From Candidatus Gastranaerophilales bacterium (lineage in GTDB: Bacteria; Cyanobacteriota; Vampirovibrionia; Gastranaerophilales; Gastranaerophilaceae), in contig CALUYX010000002.1 of the NCBI GenBank assembly GCA_944325115.1, forward strand, positions 1 through 56,304: DNA of 56,304 nucleotides, in the 5' to 3' direction. This document shows, in pieces, positions 8,540 through 17,351 of this stretch. The notes under the pieces were generated by a model that searched no databases, was not told where the DNA came from, and worked only from the letters and a program-made list of their open reading frames with translations. Each line of letters starts with the position of its first letter. The stretch's first letter is position 1. The position numbers and the translations under genes were made by a program.

Positions 8540-9379
8540 ATGCAAGGCTTTAAGTATGGTTTTTTTGAGATGTTTGGTTGGGGATTTGAGTTTTTTGCAA
8601 AAAATTTCTCAATATTTTTTAAGGAACTTTTCTTGCCAATCACAATGCAGGTAATTGGGCTGTTGTTATCCGTAATTCCTGTTGTTTATCTTACAAAAAG
8701 TTTAAACCTGTCAGGTGAAGCTCTTGTGCCGTATGTTGTTCCGATTATTATTTTGCTGATTTTTGGTCTTATTTTGTATACTGTAGGTTTTTGGAAATAT
8801 CTTCTGCAGTTTTGTTATTTAACTCTTGCATCAAGGGATTACTTTAGCGAAAAATACGTAGATATTTTAGAGTACAAAAAGGATATTTCAAAAAGAAATG
8901 CAGATTATGCAAAGATGCTCTTGTGGGCTACGCTGTATGGGGTTTTGATATTATTTATCGGTATATTTATAGCTACTGTTTTCTTGTCTTTAAAAACTTC
9001 AGGCGGCAGATTATTGGCTATATTGTGCTATGTTGCTGCAATTGTTTCTTTAATAATCTATTCATTAAAAATATTTCCTACCGTGCCTATTTTTGCGCTT
9101 GAAGAAAATATAGCACCTAAGGAGGTAATAAAAAGGTCTTTTGAAATTTCTAAAAATTCTCTGCTTTTAATTTTTGCAACACAGTTTCTTTTGGGTATTG
9201 TAGCTTTGATTTTTAATATTTTGTTTCCGATAGTTACAATCCCTGTTAAGTTTTTATGCGGGAATAGCGAGCTTATGCTTACCATTTATTATGTTATTGT
9301 TACGTTTGCTCAATTTTTCTTGTTACCGTTGTATTCTTCTGTAGGTTATTTACTGTATTGCAGGCTTGTTTCAAAATAA
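8540..9379 (+). CDS. Polytopic membrane protein, unknown function
   Basis: 279 residues with about six membrane segments, in pairs around residues 25-55, 65-95, 135-160, 165-185, 210-235 and 245-275, and a short basic loop near 105-125. The layout (FxxxxKNFxxFF start, EEN-PKEVIKRSFEISKN loop before a late pair of helices) resembles glycerophosphodiester-phosphodiesterase membrane-domain or YihY-like proteins, but no signature is decisive. AAGGAG precedes the ATG and a TATAAT box lies at 8513-8518. A terminator follows. Confidence 0.8.
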   Translation: MQGFKYGFFEMFGWGFEFFAKNFSIFFKELFLPITMQVIGLLLSVIPVVYLTKSLNLSGEALVPYVVPIIILLIFGLILYTVGFWKYLLQFCYLTLASRDYFSEKYVDILEYKKDISKRNADYAKMLLWATLYGVLILFIGIFIATVFLSLKTSGGRLLAILCYVAAIVSLIIYSLKIFPTVPIFALEENIAPKEVIKRSFEISKNSLLLIFATQFLLGIVALIFNILFPIVTIPVKFLCGNSELMLTIYYVIVTFAQFFLLPLYSSVGYLLYCRLVSK

Positions 9380-9390
9380 TTTATTCATAA

Positions 9391-9418
9391 AATAACCGCC
9401 TTAAGTGAGGCGGTTATT
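9391..9418. terminator. Bidirectional intrinsic terminator
   Basis: Perfect ten-base stem AATAACCGCC / GGCGGTTATT with an eight-base loop, between the membrane protein gene ending at 9379 (+) and the small gene ending at 9414 (-), whose stop codon lies inside the stem. Confidence 0.8.
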
Positions 9419-9746
9419 CTTTTTGAGATTCATCTTCAGATAATGTTAAGTCTTTTTTATTCTTTTTTTGCTTTTCGCTTTTTGATTTAAGTTTCTTTTT
9501 TCCAATGTTTGCGGCGTTAAGTGTAGCCAAAGAGTCCAAAGACGCTCTTAGAACTGCCGAGCGGTCAACATAGGGCTCTTTTCTAAACATTTCTTCATCT
9601 TCAAATTCTTGACCCTGAGCAAAGTATTCCCCGCCTTGCCCATTTTTTTCATCAGATGTTTTTGCCGCTGTTCCCGAGATGTCGCCTGATTTAAAATTAA
9701 AACTGCCGCCAATCCCGAAAAAACCCGCTGAACGATTGTCCACCAT
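9414..9746 (-). CDS. Hypothetical small charged protein
   Basis: Unrecognised protein of 110 residues. The N-terminal part is Gly/Ser/Phe-rich (GFFGIGGSFNFKSG), the middle acidic, and the C-terminal third very rich in lysine (GKKKLKSKSEKQKKNKKD). No membrane segment or known domain is visible and it is probably largely disordered. It has a good AAGGAAG site seven bases before the ATG and a near-consensus sigma-70 promoter, so it is very likely expressed. Confidence 0.75.
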   Translation of the reverse strand: MVDNRSAGFFGIGGSFNFKSGDISGTAAKTSDEKNGQGGEYFAQGQEFEDEEMFRKEPYVDRSAVLRASLDSLATLNAANIGKKKLKSKSEKQKKNKKDLTLSEDESQKE

Positions 9747-9776
9747 GTTTTTTCTTCCTTTTACCTCGTTTTTGCG

Positions 9777-9805
9777 ATTATAGCATTTTTTAAAAAACGG
9801 TTCAA
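9777..9805 (-). promoter_or_regulatory. Sigma-70 promoter of the gene at 9746
   Basis: On the minus strand TTGAAC, a 17-base spacer, TATAAT. The start site would be near 9770, about 24 bases before the ATG. Confidence 0.75.
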
Positions 9806-9898
9806 TTGTATAATCGCTTTATCATACAAAACATGTAGAAAAAATTTTTTGCGCAAAAATTAATTTTTTTTGTTTTTATGTGTATAATAGTTATGCAA

Positions 9899-11350
9899 AT
9901 GAAAAGTCATGGATGTGAAAATTTAATAAGTTTTAAGGGTAGCGATGCGCTGGATGGTGTTTATGCGCCGCTTGTTGATGCCATGACTGCGTATAAAAAT
10001 AACCCCTGTATCGGATTTCATATCCCCGGACACAACAGAGGTCAGGGTGTACTCAATGCTTTTTCTTCTTTGATTGGAGAAGATGCACTAAATCTTGATA
10101 CTACGGATGAATTTGATAATTTGGGCACTTTGTTCCCTTCAACAGGCGCAATTGATGAAGCTCAAAAGGTAGCTTCTTCTGTGTTTGGTTCAAAAAGAAC
10201 TTTCTTTTTAACAGGCGGTTCAACGATAGCAAATTTAGCTCTTGCCTTTGGTTTGACAGGACCTTTGGATAAGATAATTATCGGCAGAAATTGTCACCGC
10301 TCGGTGCTTTCAGGCATGATAATTTCAGGTGCAAATCCAAGTTGGCTGATGCCAAAAAAACTTAACGATTGGGCTATATATGGTCCTGTTGACCCTGTTG
10401 ATTTAAGAGGGCAGTTGGAAGAAAACCCCGACACTTCACTTGTTTGGGTTACAAATCCGACTTATGAGGGCGTAGTTTCTGATATAGAAGCAATTGCAAG
10501 AGTTTGTCATGAGTTTGATGTTCCCTTAATTGTTGATGAAGCTCATGGCTGTTTGTGGAATTTTTCGGATGTTCTGCCTAAGCCTGCGCTTCAATGTGGT
10601 GCAGATGCTGTTGTGCATTCTTTGCATAAAACAGGCGGGTCTATGACACAGAGCTCTATGCTGCATATTTCAAAGAATTCAAGATTTGATGTGCAAAAAA
10701 TAGAACATGCTCTGAAGCTGTTGCATACAACAAGTCCATCTTTGCTTTTGTTAACAAGTTTGGATGCTGCAAGAGCTTATCTTTCTTCAAGTGTTGGCTC
10801 TTGTGCCATTAAAAACGCTATTGATAATGCGCTTTATTTTAGAGAAATGGCTTCAAAGATTAAAGGTGTTAGAGTGTTAAATGCTCTAAATAATGTGTCT
10901 TTTGATGTTACAAAAGTATTTATAAAAGTTGATGGTTTAAGCGGCAAGCGTCTTGAAAGTATTCTTGAGCTTGATTTTTCAATAGAAATTGAAAGTGCTT
11001 CTGATGAAGGTATTTTGGTTTTATCTAACATCGGGAACAAAAAAGAAGAGTTTGATGTACTAATTAACGCCTTGAGAAAAATTGCGTCAAGTAATTACCC
11101 TGACCTTGCTTATCTTGAAGGCATTAAGTTTATGCCGCTCACTGCCCCAAGTGTTGTTATGACCCCAAGAGAAGCGTATTTTTCAAAAAAAGAAAGAATT
11201 AAAAAAGAAGATGCAATAGGCAGAGTTTGTGCTGAGGTAATTGCACTTTGCCCTCCGGGAATTTCTGTTTTGCTTCCGGGCGAGTTAATTACAAAAGAGC
11301 ATTTACCTTATCTTAGTGATTACAGCGAATTACAAGTTCTTAGTAAATAA
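9899..11350 (+). CDS. Orn/Lys/Arg decarboxylase family PLP enzyme
   Basis: Fold-type I PLP decarboxylase that makes a polyamine precursor (cadaverine, putrescine or agmatine). Motifs: FHIPGHNRGQG near residue 40, FFLTGGSTIANLA near 100, IVDEAHGCLWN near 215 (PLP aspartate) and HSLHKTGGSMTQ near 245 with the PLP lysine. At 483 residues it lacks the N-terminal wing domain of the E. coli inducible enzymes and matches the short biosynthetic type found in cyanobacteria and Bacillus. A TATAAT at 9883-9888 implies a start site near 9895, so I prefer the ATG at 9899; ATGs at 9878 and 9893 are alternatives. Substrate choice is not readable. Confidence 0.9.
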   Translation: MKSHGCENLISFKGSDALDGVYAPLVDAMTAYKNNPCIGFHIPGHNRGQGVLNAFSSLIGEDALNLDTTDEFDNLGTLFPSTGAIDEAQKVASSVFGSKRTFFLTGGSTIANLALAFGLTGPLDKIIIGRNCHRSVLSGMIISGANPSWLMPKKLNDWAIYGPVDPVDLRGQLEENPDTSLVWVTNPTYEGVVSDIEAIARVCHEFDVPLIVDEAHGCLWNFSDVLPKPALQCGADAVVHSLHKTGGSMTQSSMLHISKNSRFDVQKIEHALKLLHTTSPSLLLLTSLDAARAYLSSSVGSCAIKNAIDNALYFREMASKIKGVRVLNALNNVSFDVTKVFIKVDGLSGKRLESILELDFSIEIESASDEGILVLSNIGNKKEEFDVLINALRKIASSNYPDLAYLEGIKFMPLTAPSVVMTPREAYFSKKERIKKEDAIGRVCAEVIALCPPGISVLLPGELITKEHLPYLSDYSELQVLSK

Positions 11351-11353
11351 AAA

Positions 11354-11373
11354 GTCCGGATGTAACTCCGGAC
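11354..11373 (-). terminator. Terminator of the hook operon
   Basis: Stem GTCCGGA / TCCGGAC with a six-base loop. Read on the minus strand, downstream of flgE, it is followed by TTTTT, so it mainly ends fliJ-fliK-flgD-flgE; for the decarboxylase on the plus strand the T tract is weak. Confidence 0.75.
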
Positions 11374-11403
11374 GGATTTAAAAAGTTGGAATGTGAATTT
11401 TTT

Positions 11404-12762
11404 CTATCCGCGACCAAGGTATACAAGAGTTTGCATTACGTTACTTGCTGTGTCAAACACTCTTGAGTTTGCCTCTATTGCGCGCTGTGCCATAATCATA
11501 TTTGAAAATTGTCTTGATAAGTCGACGTTTGAAGCCTCAAGTCCGCCTGTTACCATCATGCCGACTCCATTATCATTCGCTTGAGAATATATTACTGTAC
11601 CTGTGTCAGGACCTACAGAGTACAGGTTATTACCCTCTGCAACTAAGCCCTCGCAGTTAGTTACTCCTGCAAACTGAATTTGAAGATTTTCAGGTCTTAA
11701 CAAATTGGGCTCTACTGTTACATCATTAGGTCCAAGTATTTCTAATCCTCCTGATGTAGTGTATTTAAACAACCTTGTACCGTCATCGGGGTCTTCCCAT
11801 ACCGTTATTGTATCTCCGTTATTGTATTTTGCCGTAATTACGCCATTGTTACCTACGGAGAAACTTGTAAATACCATTGACTCTTTGCTGCTATCACCGG
11901 GTTTAATGTCAACTTTGTAATCCATAACGGCTGTTGAATATTCCCCTGTTCCATCTGCTTGAAGTGCTATGTCTGTTTGGTCTACAAAGTTCGATGTTCC
12001 TGATTCAAATTTAAGCTTTTGTACATTGCCGCCCGTTGTAAAAGTAAGTTGTCCGTCTTCAATTGAGCATTTAATGTTCTGCCCCTTGAGTGATGTATTT
12101 ATTTCATCAACCATATTTTGAACTGTGCCGTTCCCGCTTATTGTTACTTCAATTGCTGTTCCCGTGCTGCCATCATTCATAGTCGGTATAATTGAAAAAG
12201 TTCCGCCTGTTATTTGTCCGCCTGTACCGTTGAGGTCAGAAAGATTTTTGTTTGCAAAAAGTCCCGAGGGTTGAGCATATGCTCCGGCTTTAATATTTTG
12301 AGGAATGTAAATCGGAATTTCGCTTGCTGCTACAGAGTAATCAGAAATTGTTCCAAGTACTTTGTAACCCATAGAAGTGACAAGGTTTCCGTTTGCATCT
12401 AAGTCAAAGCTGCCATCGCGAGTCAGGAATATATTTCCTTCAGCATCCATAACGGTAAAGAAGCCGTTACCTTGAATTGCCATATCGGTACTTTTTCCTG
12501 TCATATTTACATTGTTTGCTGACCAGTTTTTTGTAACTGCGGCAACTGTTGTGCCAACACCTATTTGAAATGGGTTTGTACCACCAAGATTGCCTGTTGG
12601 AGCTGTACCTGTTGTTCTTGTTTGATACCAGACATCTTTAAATGTCATTTGAGATTCTTTGAATGCTGTAGTATTAAGGTTTGCAATGTTATCTGCAACT
12701 ACGTTGATGTGTAGTTGGTTGCTGTTTATGCCTGACATTGCTGTGTTCATGGCTTGTGACAT
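11404..12762 (-). CDS. flgE: Flagellar hook protein FlgE
   Basis: Structural subunit of the flagellar hook, exported by the flagellar type III system. 452 residues. The N-terminal rod/hook signature is clear (AMSGINSNQLHINVVADNIANLNT), followed by the FlgE-type GNGFFTV and TRDGSFDLDANGNLV segments. The C-terminal D0 helix motif (GLEASNVDLSRQFSNMIMAQRAIEANSRV) is intact. GGGAGGAG lies before the ATG. It is the last gene of the hook operon. Confidence 0.96.
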   Translation of the reverse strand: MSQAMNTAMSGINSNQLHINVVADNIANLNTTAFKESQMTFKDVWYQTRTTGTAPTGNLGGTNPFQIGVGTTVAAVTKNWSANNVNMTGKSTDMAIQGNGFFTVMDAEGNIFLTRDGSFDLDANGNLVTSMGYKVLGTISDYSVAASEIPIYIPQNIKAGAYAQPSGLFANKNLSDLNGTGGQITGGTFSIIPTMNDGSTGTAIEVTISGNGTVQNMVDEINTSLKGQNIKCSIEDGQLTFTTGGNVQKLKFESGTSNFVDQTDIALQADGTGEYSTAVMDYKVDIKPGDSSKESMVFTSFSVGNNGVITAKYNNGDTITVWEDPDDGTRLFKYTTSGGLEILGPNDVTVEPNLLRPENLQIQFAGVTNCEGLVAEGNNLYSVGPDTGTVIYSQANDNGVGMMVTGGLEASNVDLSRQFSNMIMAQRAIEANSRVFDTASNVMQTLVYLGRG

Positions 12763-12786
12763 TTATGTTTTTCTCCTCCCTTGATT

Positions 12787-13431
12787 TTATTTATTTGTTA
12801 ATTCTTCAAACAGGTTTCCTAAATATGAGAATGCTGCAGCTGTTTTTGATACGGTTGCTGCATTACTAAATACGCTTTTTGCTTTGTCTATAATTGTATT
12901 ATCTTCGCTTCCGCCTGTATTATCTTCTCCGCTGCCCTCACTCGTGTTTTCTCCGGTTGAACCATCTCCGCCATCAGGTGGTGTGGGCTGTGTGCTGCCA
13001 TCGGGTATTTTGGCGCTCAGAATAAGACCTGCCGGATATTCTTTTCCGTTAACTTTTACGGCACATCCGTTTTGATAAAAAACTGCTTCCTCAACAATTC
13101 CTGTTATTGTTTTTTGAGGGTCGTCAGGGTCCATAAGAGTTACTTCTTTTCCTATCAAGTCCATGCCTTGTGTCAGACCGCTGTTAGCTTCAAGTGTTTC
13201 ATTTAGTTGCTGTAATTGTTCAAGCTGTGTAAATTGTGCTTGTTGAGCCAAGAAGTCTTGGTTGCTCATCGGGTTAAGAGGGTCTTGGTATTTAAGTTGC
13301 TCAAGCATAAGCTTCAGGAACATATCTTGGTCAAGCGTGTTATCTGTTCCTTCGGTTTTTGACTTGAGCGCTTCTTGTTGAGCAGTCCAGTTTTGCATAT
13401 TATTAATTTGGTCTGTAATGCTTGATGACAT
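12787..13431 (-). CDS. flgD: Hook assembly scaffold FlgD
   Basis: Hook-capping scaffold needed to assemble FlgE. 214 residues. The diagnostic N-terminal segment is present: LDQDMFLKLMLEQLKYQDPLNPMSNQDFLAQQAQFTQLEQL in shortened view residues about 30-70, then GMDLIGKEV and a small beta domain (VNGKEYPAGLIL). The C-terminal part after about residue 140 is a Gly/Ser/Thr/Pro/Asp-rich linker instead of the usual second beta domain. AAGGAG precedes the ATG. Confidence 0.94.
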   Translation of the reverse strand: MSSSITDQINNMQNWTAQQEALKSKTEGTDNTLDQDMFLKLMLEQLKYQDPLNPMSNQDFLAQQAQFTQLEQLQQLNETLEANSGLTQGMDLIGKEVTLMDPDDPQKTITGIVEEAVFYQNGCAVKVNGKEYPAGLILSAKIPDGSTQPTPPDGGDGSTGENTSEGSGEDNTGGSEDNTIIDKAKSVFSNAATVSKTAAAFSYLGNLFEELTNK

Positions 13432-13448
13432 TGTTGTCTCCTTGAGTT

Positions 13449-15026
13449 TTAAAGATTGTAACTAACTTTGCCTCTTAGTGTATTAATGCTGGCTGTTGTT
13501 TTTTCTGAATTATTATCAAAGTCTATGTTTTCTATAATATTGTTTTGGTTATATTTGTAGTTTTTGTGTTTTTGTTCGTGACTACTTTCGTTATTTTTAC
13601 CGTTGTTTTGGTTTTGGTTATAATTTTGTTCGTTTTGATTTTTATCACTAAAGCTATTGTTTAATCCTGCCTGAGCATTTTGTTCAACGGTTTTTACCTG
13701 CACATTTTGCACATTGACCCCTTGCTGAGCGAGTTGTTGTTTTAGAATGTCTATGTTTTTATCAAGCAGTTCTTTTACTTGTGAGTTTTGTGCAATTATA
13801 TTTGTTGTTATGCCATTAGCACCTGATAAAAGTTCAATTGTTACTCTGCCAAGGTCGTTTGGTCTAAGTGTCATAGTAATCTTGATGCTTGAGCCGTCTT
13901 TTAGTTGCTCAAACTTTGAGCCAATTTGGTTTAAAATATCATTTGTGTTTAATTCTTTGGTTAGTCCCTCAAGTTTTACTTGATTGTTTGTTGCGCTTAT
14001 ATTTTTAATGCTTTTATCAAAAGCAAATGTTACGGGTGTGTTTGAATCGCTGTCAACATTTTCAATTTGCAGTTTTATTACTTCATCTTGTGCATTAGAA
14101 AACCCTTGTCCTTGAGAGTCGTTTTGTGATGTAGAAGAGCTTGAAACTTCTTCAATTTTTACATCCATTTCATCAAGGATTTCTTGTTCGATATCAACCT
14201 TGTCTGTATTTTCAACATCTTGAGCTTTTTCTACATTTTGAGAGGCTTGAACTGTTGTTTCCGAACTTTTGTTTTTAAGTTGTAATTTTTCACTATCTGT
14301 ATTTTTGTTTTTCAATTCTACATTTTCTTCTTGAGTATCAATATTTAGCTCAAGTGCTTTTGTGGGGTTGGAGTTTTCTTCTTCAAGCTTTACTTGAGAG
14401 TCTGTTTTAAAGGTGTTTGCTTGTATGTCTTGCATAAGTTGTTTAAAGTCTTTTAAAAGCGCATCAACCTTTAAATCCTCCGGATTTTGTGTAAGCAGTC
14501 TGTTGAGAACATCTTTTAGTGCTTGTTTTGTTTCTTCACTAACAACAATTTCATTATTTTCAATTTTTGATTGTATTTGCTCAAGAGCATCTCTTAGTGC
14601 ATTTACGTTTTCAATATTTAATTGCCCGTCAAGTGCGTTTTCTATTAAATTATTAATTTCCTTGCTCGCTTCTTTAATTGTTTCATCCGCACTGAGTACT
14701 GTTGAACTTTCTTGCTCCAGTGCTTCTTTTGTGTTTTTTATTGCAGATTTTGAGTCAAGGTTATCTACAGTGTTTTTGTTGTCCGTTGACTGTTTTTCAG
14801 TATTGAGTTTGTTTTTTGATACAGAGTCGTTATTTGAGTTTATTTTGTCTTTTAGTTTAGTAACATTTGAATTATTTTCACTGAATTTTTTATCAAGATT
14901 GTTCATTATTTTTGCAAAGTCTTTGCCTTGTTGGGCACTTGTATCTGCAAAATTTTGCACATTATTACTTGATATAATGTCACTAATATTATTTGCGAAT
15001 GTGTTATTGTTAATAAAATTTTGCAT
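13449..15026 (-). CDS. fliK: Flagellar hook-length control protein FliK
   Basis: Secreted molecular ruler that sets hook length and switches export to filament proteins. 525 residues. The first 330 are a long Asn/Lys/Glu/Ser-rich, probably disordered ruler segment. The C-terminal Flg_hook domain is recognisable by ITMTLRPNDLGRVTIELL, then a long amphipathic helix ending in QQGVNVQNVQVKTVE, and an Asn/Gln-rich tail. It starts three bases after the fliJ stop and is followed by flgD, the usual partners. Confidence 0.9.
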   Translation of the reverse strand: MQNFINNNTFANNISDIISSNNVQNFADTSAQQGKDFAKIMNNLDKKFSENNSNVTKLKDKINSNNDSVSKNKLNTEKQSTDNKNTVDNLDSKSAIKNTKEALEQESSTVLSADETIKEASKEINNLIENALDGQLNIENVNALRDALEQIQSKIENNEIVVSEETKQALKDVLNRLLTQNPEDLKVDALLKDFKQLMQDIQANTFKTDSQVKLEEENSNPTKALELNIDTQEENVELKNKNTDSEKLQLKNKSSETTVQASQNVEKAQDVENTDKVDIEQEILDEMDVKIEEVSSSSTSQNDSQGQGFSNAQDEVIKLQIENVDSDSNTPVTFAFDKSIKNISATNNQVKLEGLTKELNTNDILNQIGSKFEQLKDGSSIKITMTLRPNDLGRVTIELLSGANGITTNIIAQNSQVKELLDKNIDILKQQLAQQGVNVQNVQVKTVEQNAQAGLNNSFSDKNQNEQNYNQNQNNGKNNESSHEQKHKNYKYNQNNIIENIDFDNNSEKTTASINTLRGKVSYNL

Positions 15027-15029
15027 TTA

Positions 15030-15476
15030 CTAAATTGCCCTTTTTTGTCTTGAAATTGTTATATCATCCAGTTCTTTAATCTGAGATTGTTCGTATTGCA
15101 TTAAAAAGTCTTGGTACTGTTTTTCCTTAAGTTTTTCAAGGATTTTTACTTCCTTATACGCTTGATTTACCTTAAGTTGCTGTTCTTCAAGCTCAAATTG
15201 TGTTTTCTTAATGATTTCAAATTGCATTCTTATGTCTTGTGTGACTTGGTTTAGGTAATTTTTATAGCCGACGACATTTTCTATATCAAGAGTTGATTCT
15301 TTCGTCACTTCTTCAAGTTCTGTTTCAAGATACCCTTTTTTTTCATTCATCTCAAGAAGTACGTCTTTTTGCGATTCAAGCACGGAAATTATTCCCGCCA
15401 GTTTTAATCTCTCGTCCTCCAGATTTTTTTCTTTAAGATTTAAAACACTTTGAAGCCTAAAGCTAAACCTCCTCAA
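15030..15476 (-). CDS. fliJ: Flagellar export protein FliJ
   Basis: Coiled-coil stalk of the flagellar export ATPase. 148 residues, all alpha-helical and charged, with the FliJ-type start (FSFRLQSVLNLKEKNLEDER) and heptads throughout. The start codon is a TTG at 15476 with GAGGG eight bases upstream. It opens the fliJ-fliK-flgD-flgE operon; fliI is not next to it in this window. Confidence 0.85.
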   Translation of the reverse strand: MRRFSFRLQSVLNLKEKNLEDERLKLAGIISVLESQKDVLLEMNEKKGYLETELEEVTKESTLDIENVVGYKNYLNQVTQDIRMQFEIIKKTQFELEEQQLKVNQAYKEVKILEKLKEKQYQDFLMQYEQSQIKELDDITISRQKRAI

Positions 15477-15521
15477 GTTATTTACCCTCTTTTACCAAGT
15501 TTGATAATAAAAGGATACCCC

Positions 15522-15614
15522 ATGGAGGATTGTGCTTCATCGTCTAAAATGTGGAAAAGATTTAGTCAAACCGAAAAAAAATACACCAAATTAATGATTG
15601 CTTGCGTAGAATAG
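15522..15614 (+). CDS. Possible small ORF, 30 residues
   Basis: In the spacer between fliJ and the permease gene, the plus strand has AAGGA six bases before an ATG that opens a 30-codon frame (starting MEDCASSSKMWKRF), with a GATAAT box 19 bases upstream of the AAGGA region. The peptide has no hydrophobic segment and its 3' end overlaps the permease gene, so it may be chance. Confidence 0.2.
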   Translation: MEDCASSSKMWKRFSQTEKKYTKLMIACVE

Positions 15615-16376
15615 AAATCCTATAAGCAAATCAGCCATTAGAAGGTAAATTGTGCATAATATTGCGGATTTTGTTGTGGATTCGCCGACATTTTTTGCGC
15701 CGCCTTTTGTATTGTAGCCAACTGTCGCGCAAACTGTTGCAATTATTGCTCCAAATAAAAATCCTTTAAATATGCTTACGTAGATATCCTTTGTGTTTAG
15801 CATAAGCCAGACTGAATTAAAATATCTGTTGGGGTGAAGACCTACCGAAAAATACGAAACGACCATACCGCCCAAGATACCTATAAATTCTGCAAGTATA
15901 ACAACAAACATTACACCTGTTGCACCGGCTATTATTCTTGGCGCAAAATAATAGCCTATGGGGTCTACTTTTAGAACTTTCATAGCGTCAACTTGTGAAG
16001 TTACTTTCATATTGGCAATTTGAGCGGTTATTGCAGTCCCTGCTCGAGCCCCTATTGCAAGAGCGGCAAACCCTGGGGCAATTTCTCTAATCAATGCTAT
16101 TGCTAAAAAGCCGCCAATATAGCTGTCTGCCCCGCTCATAAGAAATTGATTGGAAACTTGAAGAGCAATGACTGACGCTGCAATAAAAACTATCATTAAT
16201 GATATGCCAAGCGAGTCAAAGCCTATTGTAGCAGCCTGTGAAATTACGCTTTTAAAGGCAACATTGCCTAAAAAAGTGTATTTCATAGCCCTTGTAAAAT
16301 TTTGGACGCACTGTCCTAAAAAATCTATGCCTAAATTATTCATAAATTGGAGTGCACCATTTTTTGTATTTTTCAT
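15591..16376 (-). CDS. MlaE/YrbE-type ABC transporter permease
   Basis: Polytopic membrane permease of the MlaE family, which moves lipids between the envelope membranes. 261 residues with five membrane helices; the family segments EIAPGFAALAIGARAGTAITAQIANMKVTSQVDAMKVL and the APRIIAG region are clear when read across residues about 95-155. The ATG at 16376 or 16343 are possible starts (GTG at 16385 is open too); the 5' end overlaps ilvE by about 41 bases. No MlaF ATPase or MCE protein lies in this window, so its partners are elsewhere. Confidence 0.9.
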   Translation of the reverse strand: MKNTKNGALQFMNNLGIDFLGQCVQNFTRAMKYTFLGNVAFKSVISQAATIGFDSLGISLMIVFIAASVIALQVSNQFLMSGADSYIGGFLAIALIREIAPGFAALAIGARAGTAITAQIANMKVTSQVDAMKVLKVDPIGYYFAPRIIAGATGVMFVVILAEFIGILGGMVVSYFSVGLHPNRYFNSVWLMLNTKDIYVSIFKGFLFGAIIATVCATVGYNTKGGAKNVGESTTKSAILCTIYLLMADLLIGFLFYASNH

Positions 16377-17256
16377 TTTTACCACGTACTATTTCAAAAT
16401 ACAGTTTTGAAATAGCGGCAGTTTTTTCGCCTACTTTGCCAGTGCCTATTGTTCTGTGGTCAATTGAACCTATTGGAGCAACTTGCGCGCCTGTTCCGCA
16501 GAAGAAAGCTTCATCTGCAGTGTAGAGTTCTGTTCTGTCTATTTCTCTTTCGCAAACTTTCATTCCGAGCTCTTCTTTTGCTATTTCAAGAATTGTGTTT
16601 CTTGTTACACCAACCAAGATGTTGCTTGTTGTTTGAGTTGTAACAAGTGTGTCACCTTCAACAATAAAGAAGTTCATAGCTGAGCCTTCTGCGACATGAC
16701 CTGAGGCTGATAATGATATGCAATCATCAAAGCCTGCTAATTTAGAGTCTGTTATCATAAGAGCAGTGTTGGCGTAAGCGCCTGAAACTTTTGCTCTTGG
16801 AGGAATTGTATTATCTTCAAGACGTGCCCAGTTTGAAACGCAGATGTTGAGCATTTTTTCTCCGCCAAAATAATTGCCCAATTTGATTGTAAAGATTAAA
16901 ACCGAATCAGGGTTATCAAGCAGGCTTGGACCGATTTTTATTGCGCTTTTGTACACTTCCGGTCTTATATAGCAGTCTTCATGATAATTATTTTTCTTAA
17001 GTAAGTCTTTTGTGATTTGTATGTATTCTTCAACAGTGTGTTTTGGGTCCATATGCATAATTTTGCAGCTGTTCAAGAGTCTTTCAAAATGCTCTTTCAT
17101 ACGAAAAGCATATATTTGGTCTTCTTCTTCGTTGTAGTATCCTCTGATACCTTCAAACACTGATGTGCCATATAAAAAAGCGTGAGTTCTAACCGGAATC
17201 ATTGCTTCATTTGATGGTACATATTTGCCGTCCATGTAATAGTACTCTTGGCTCAT
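16336..17256 (-). CDS. ilvE: Branched-chain amino acid aminotransferase
   Basis: Class IV PLP aminotransferase that interconverts leucine, isoleucine and valine with their 2-oxo acids. The ATG at 17256 has GGAGG five bases upstream, giving 306 residues. Visible are FLYGTSVFEGIRGY near the N-terminus, the Schiff-base lysine in RAKVSGAYANTAL (Lys about 156), GHVAEGSAMNFFIV and FFCGTGAQVAPI. D-amino acid transaminase and ADC lyase are related, but the AEGSAMNFF and length fit IlvE. It is followed, with overlap, by the MlaE-type permease. Confidence 0.93.
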   Translation of the reverse strand: MSQEYYYMDGKYVPSNEAMIPVRTHAFLYGTSVFEGIRGYYNEEEDQIYAFRMKEHFERLLNSCKIMHMDPKHTVEEYIQITKDLLKKNNYHEDCYIRPEVYKSAIKIGPSLLDNPDSVLIFTIKLGNYFGGEKMLNICVSNWARLEDNTIPPRAKVSGAYANTALMITDSKLAGFDDCISLSASGHVAEGSAMNFFIVEGDTLVTTQTTSNILVGVTRNTILEIAKEELGMKVCEREIDRTELYTADEAFFCGTGAQVAPIGSIDHRTIGTGKVGEKTAAISKLYFEIVRGKNEKYKKWCTPIYE

Positions 17257-17351
17257 TTGTTCCTCCAAAATTTATCTGTGTACCTGTTAATTATCTCAAA
17301 ATATTTTAAAAAAAGCTAGATTTTTATAATATTTTTATATAGAATGTAGCA

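Noticed and set aside
14413..15033. 206-codon plus-strand frame, Ser/Cys/Phe-rich
   Set aside because: It is the antisense shadow of the Asn/Lys/Glu-rich fliK gene and has no ribosome binding site.
15537..15564. TAAA-N16-GACGATGA before fliJ as a flagellar promoter
   Set aside because: Spacing is one base too long and the -10 has two mismatches, so support is too weak.
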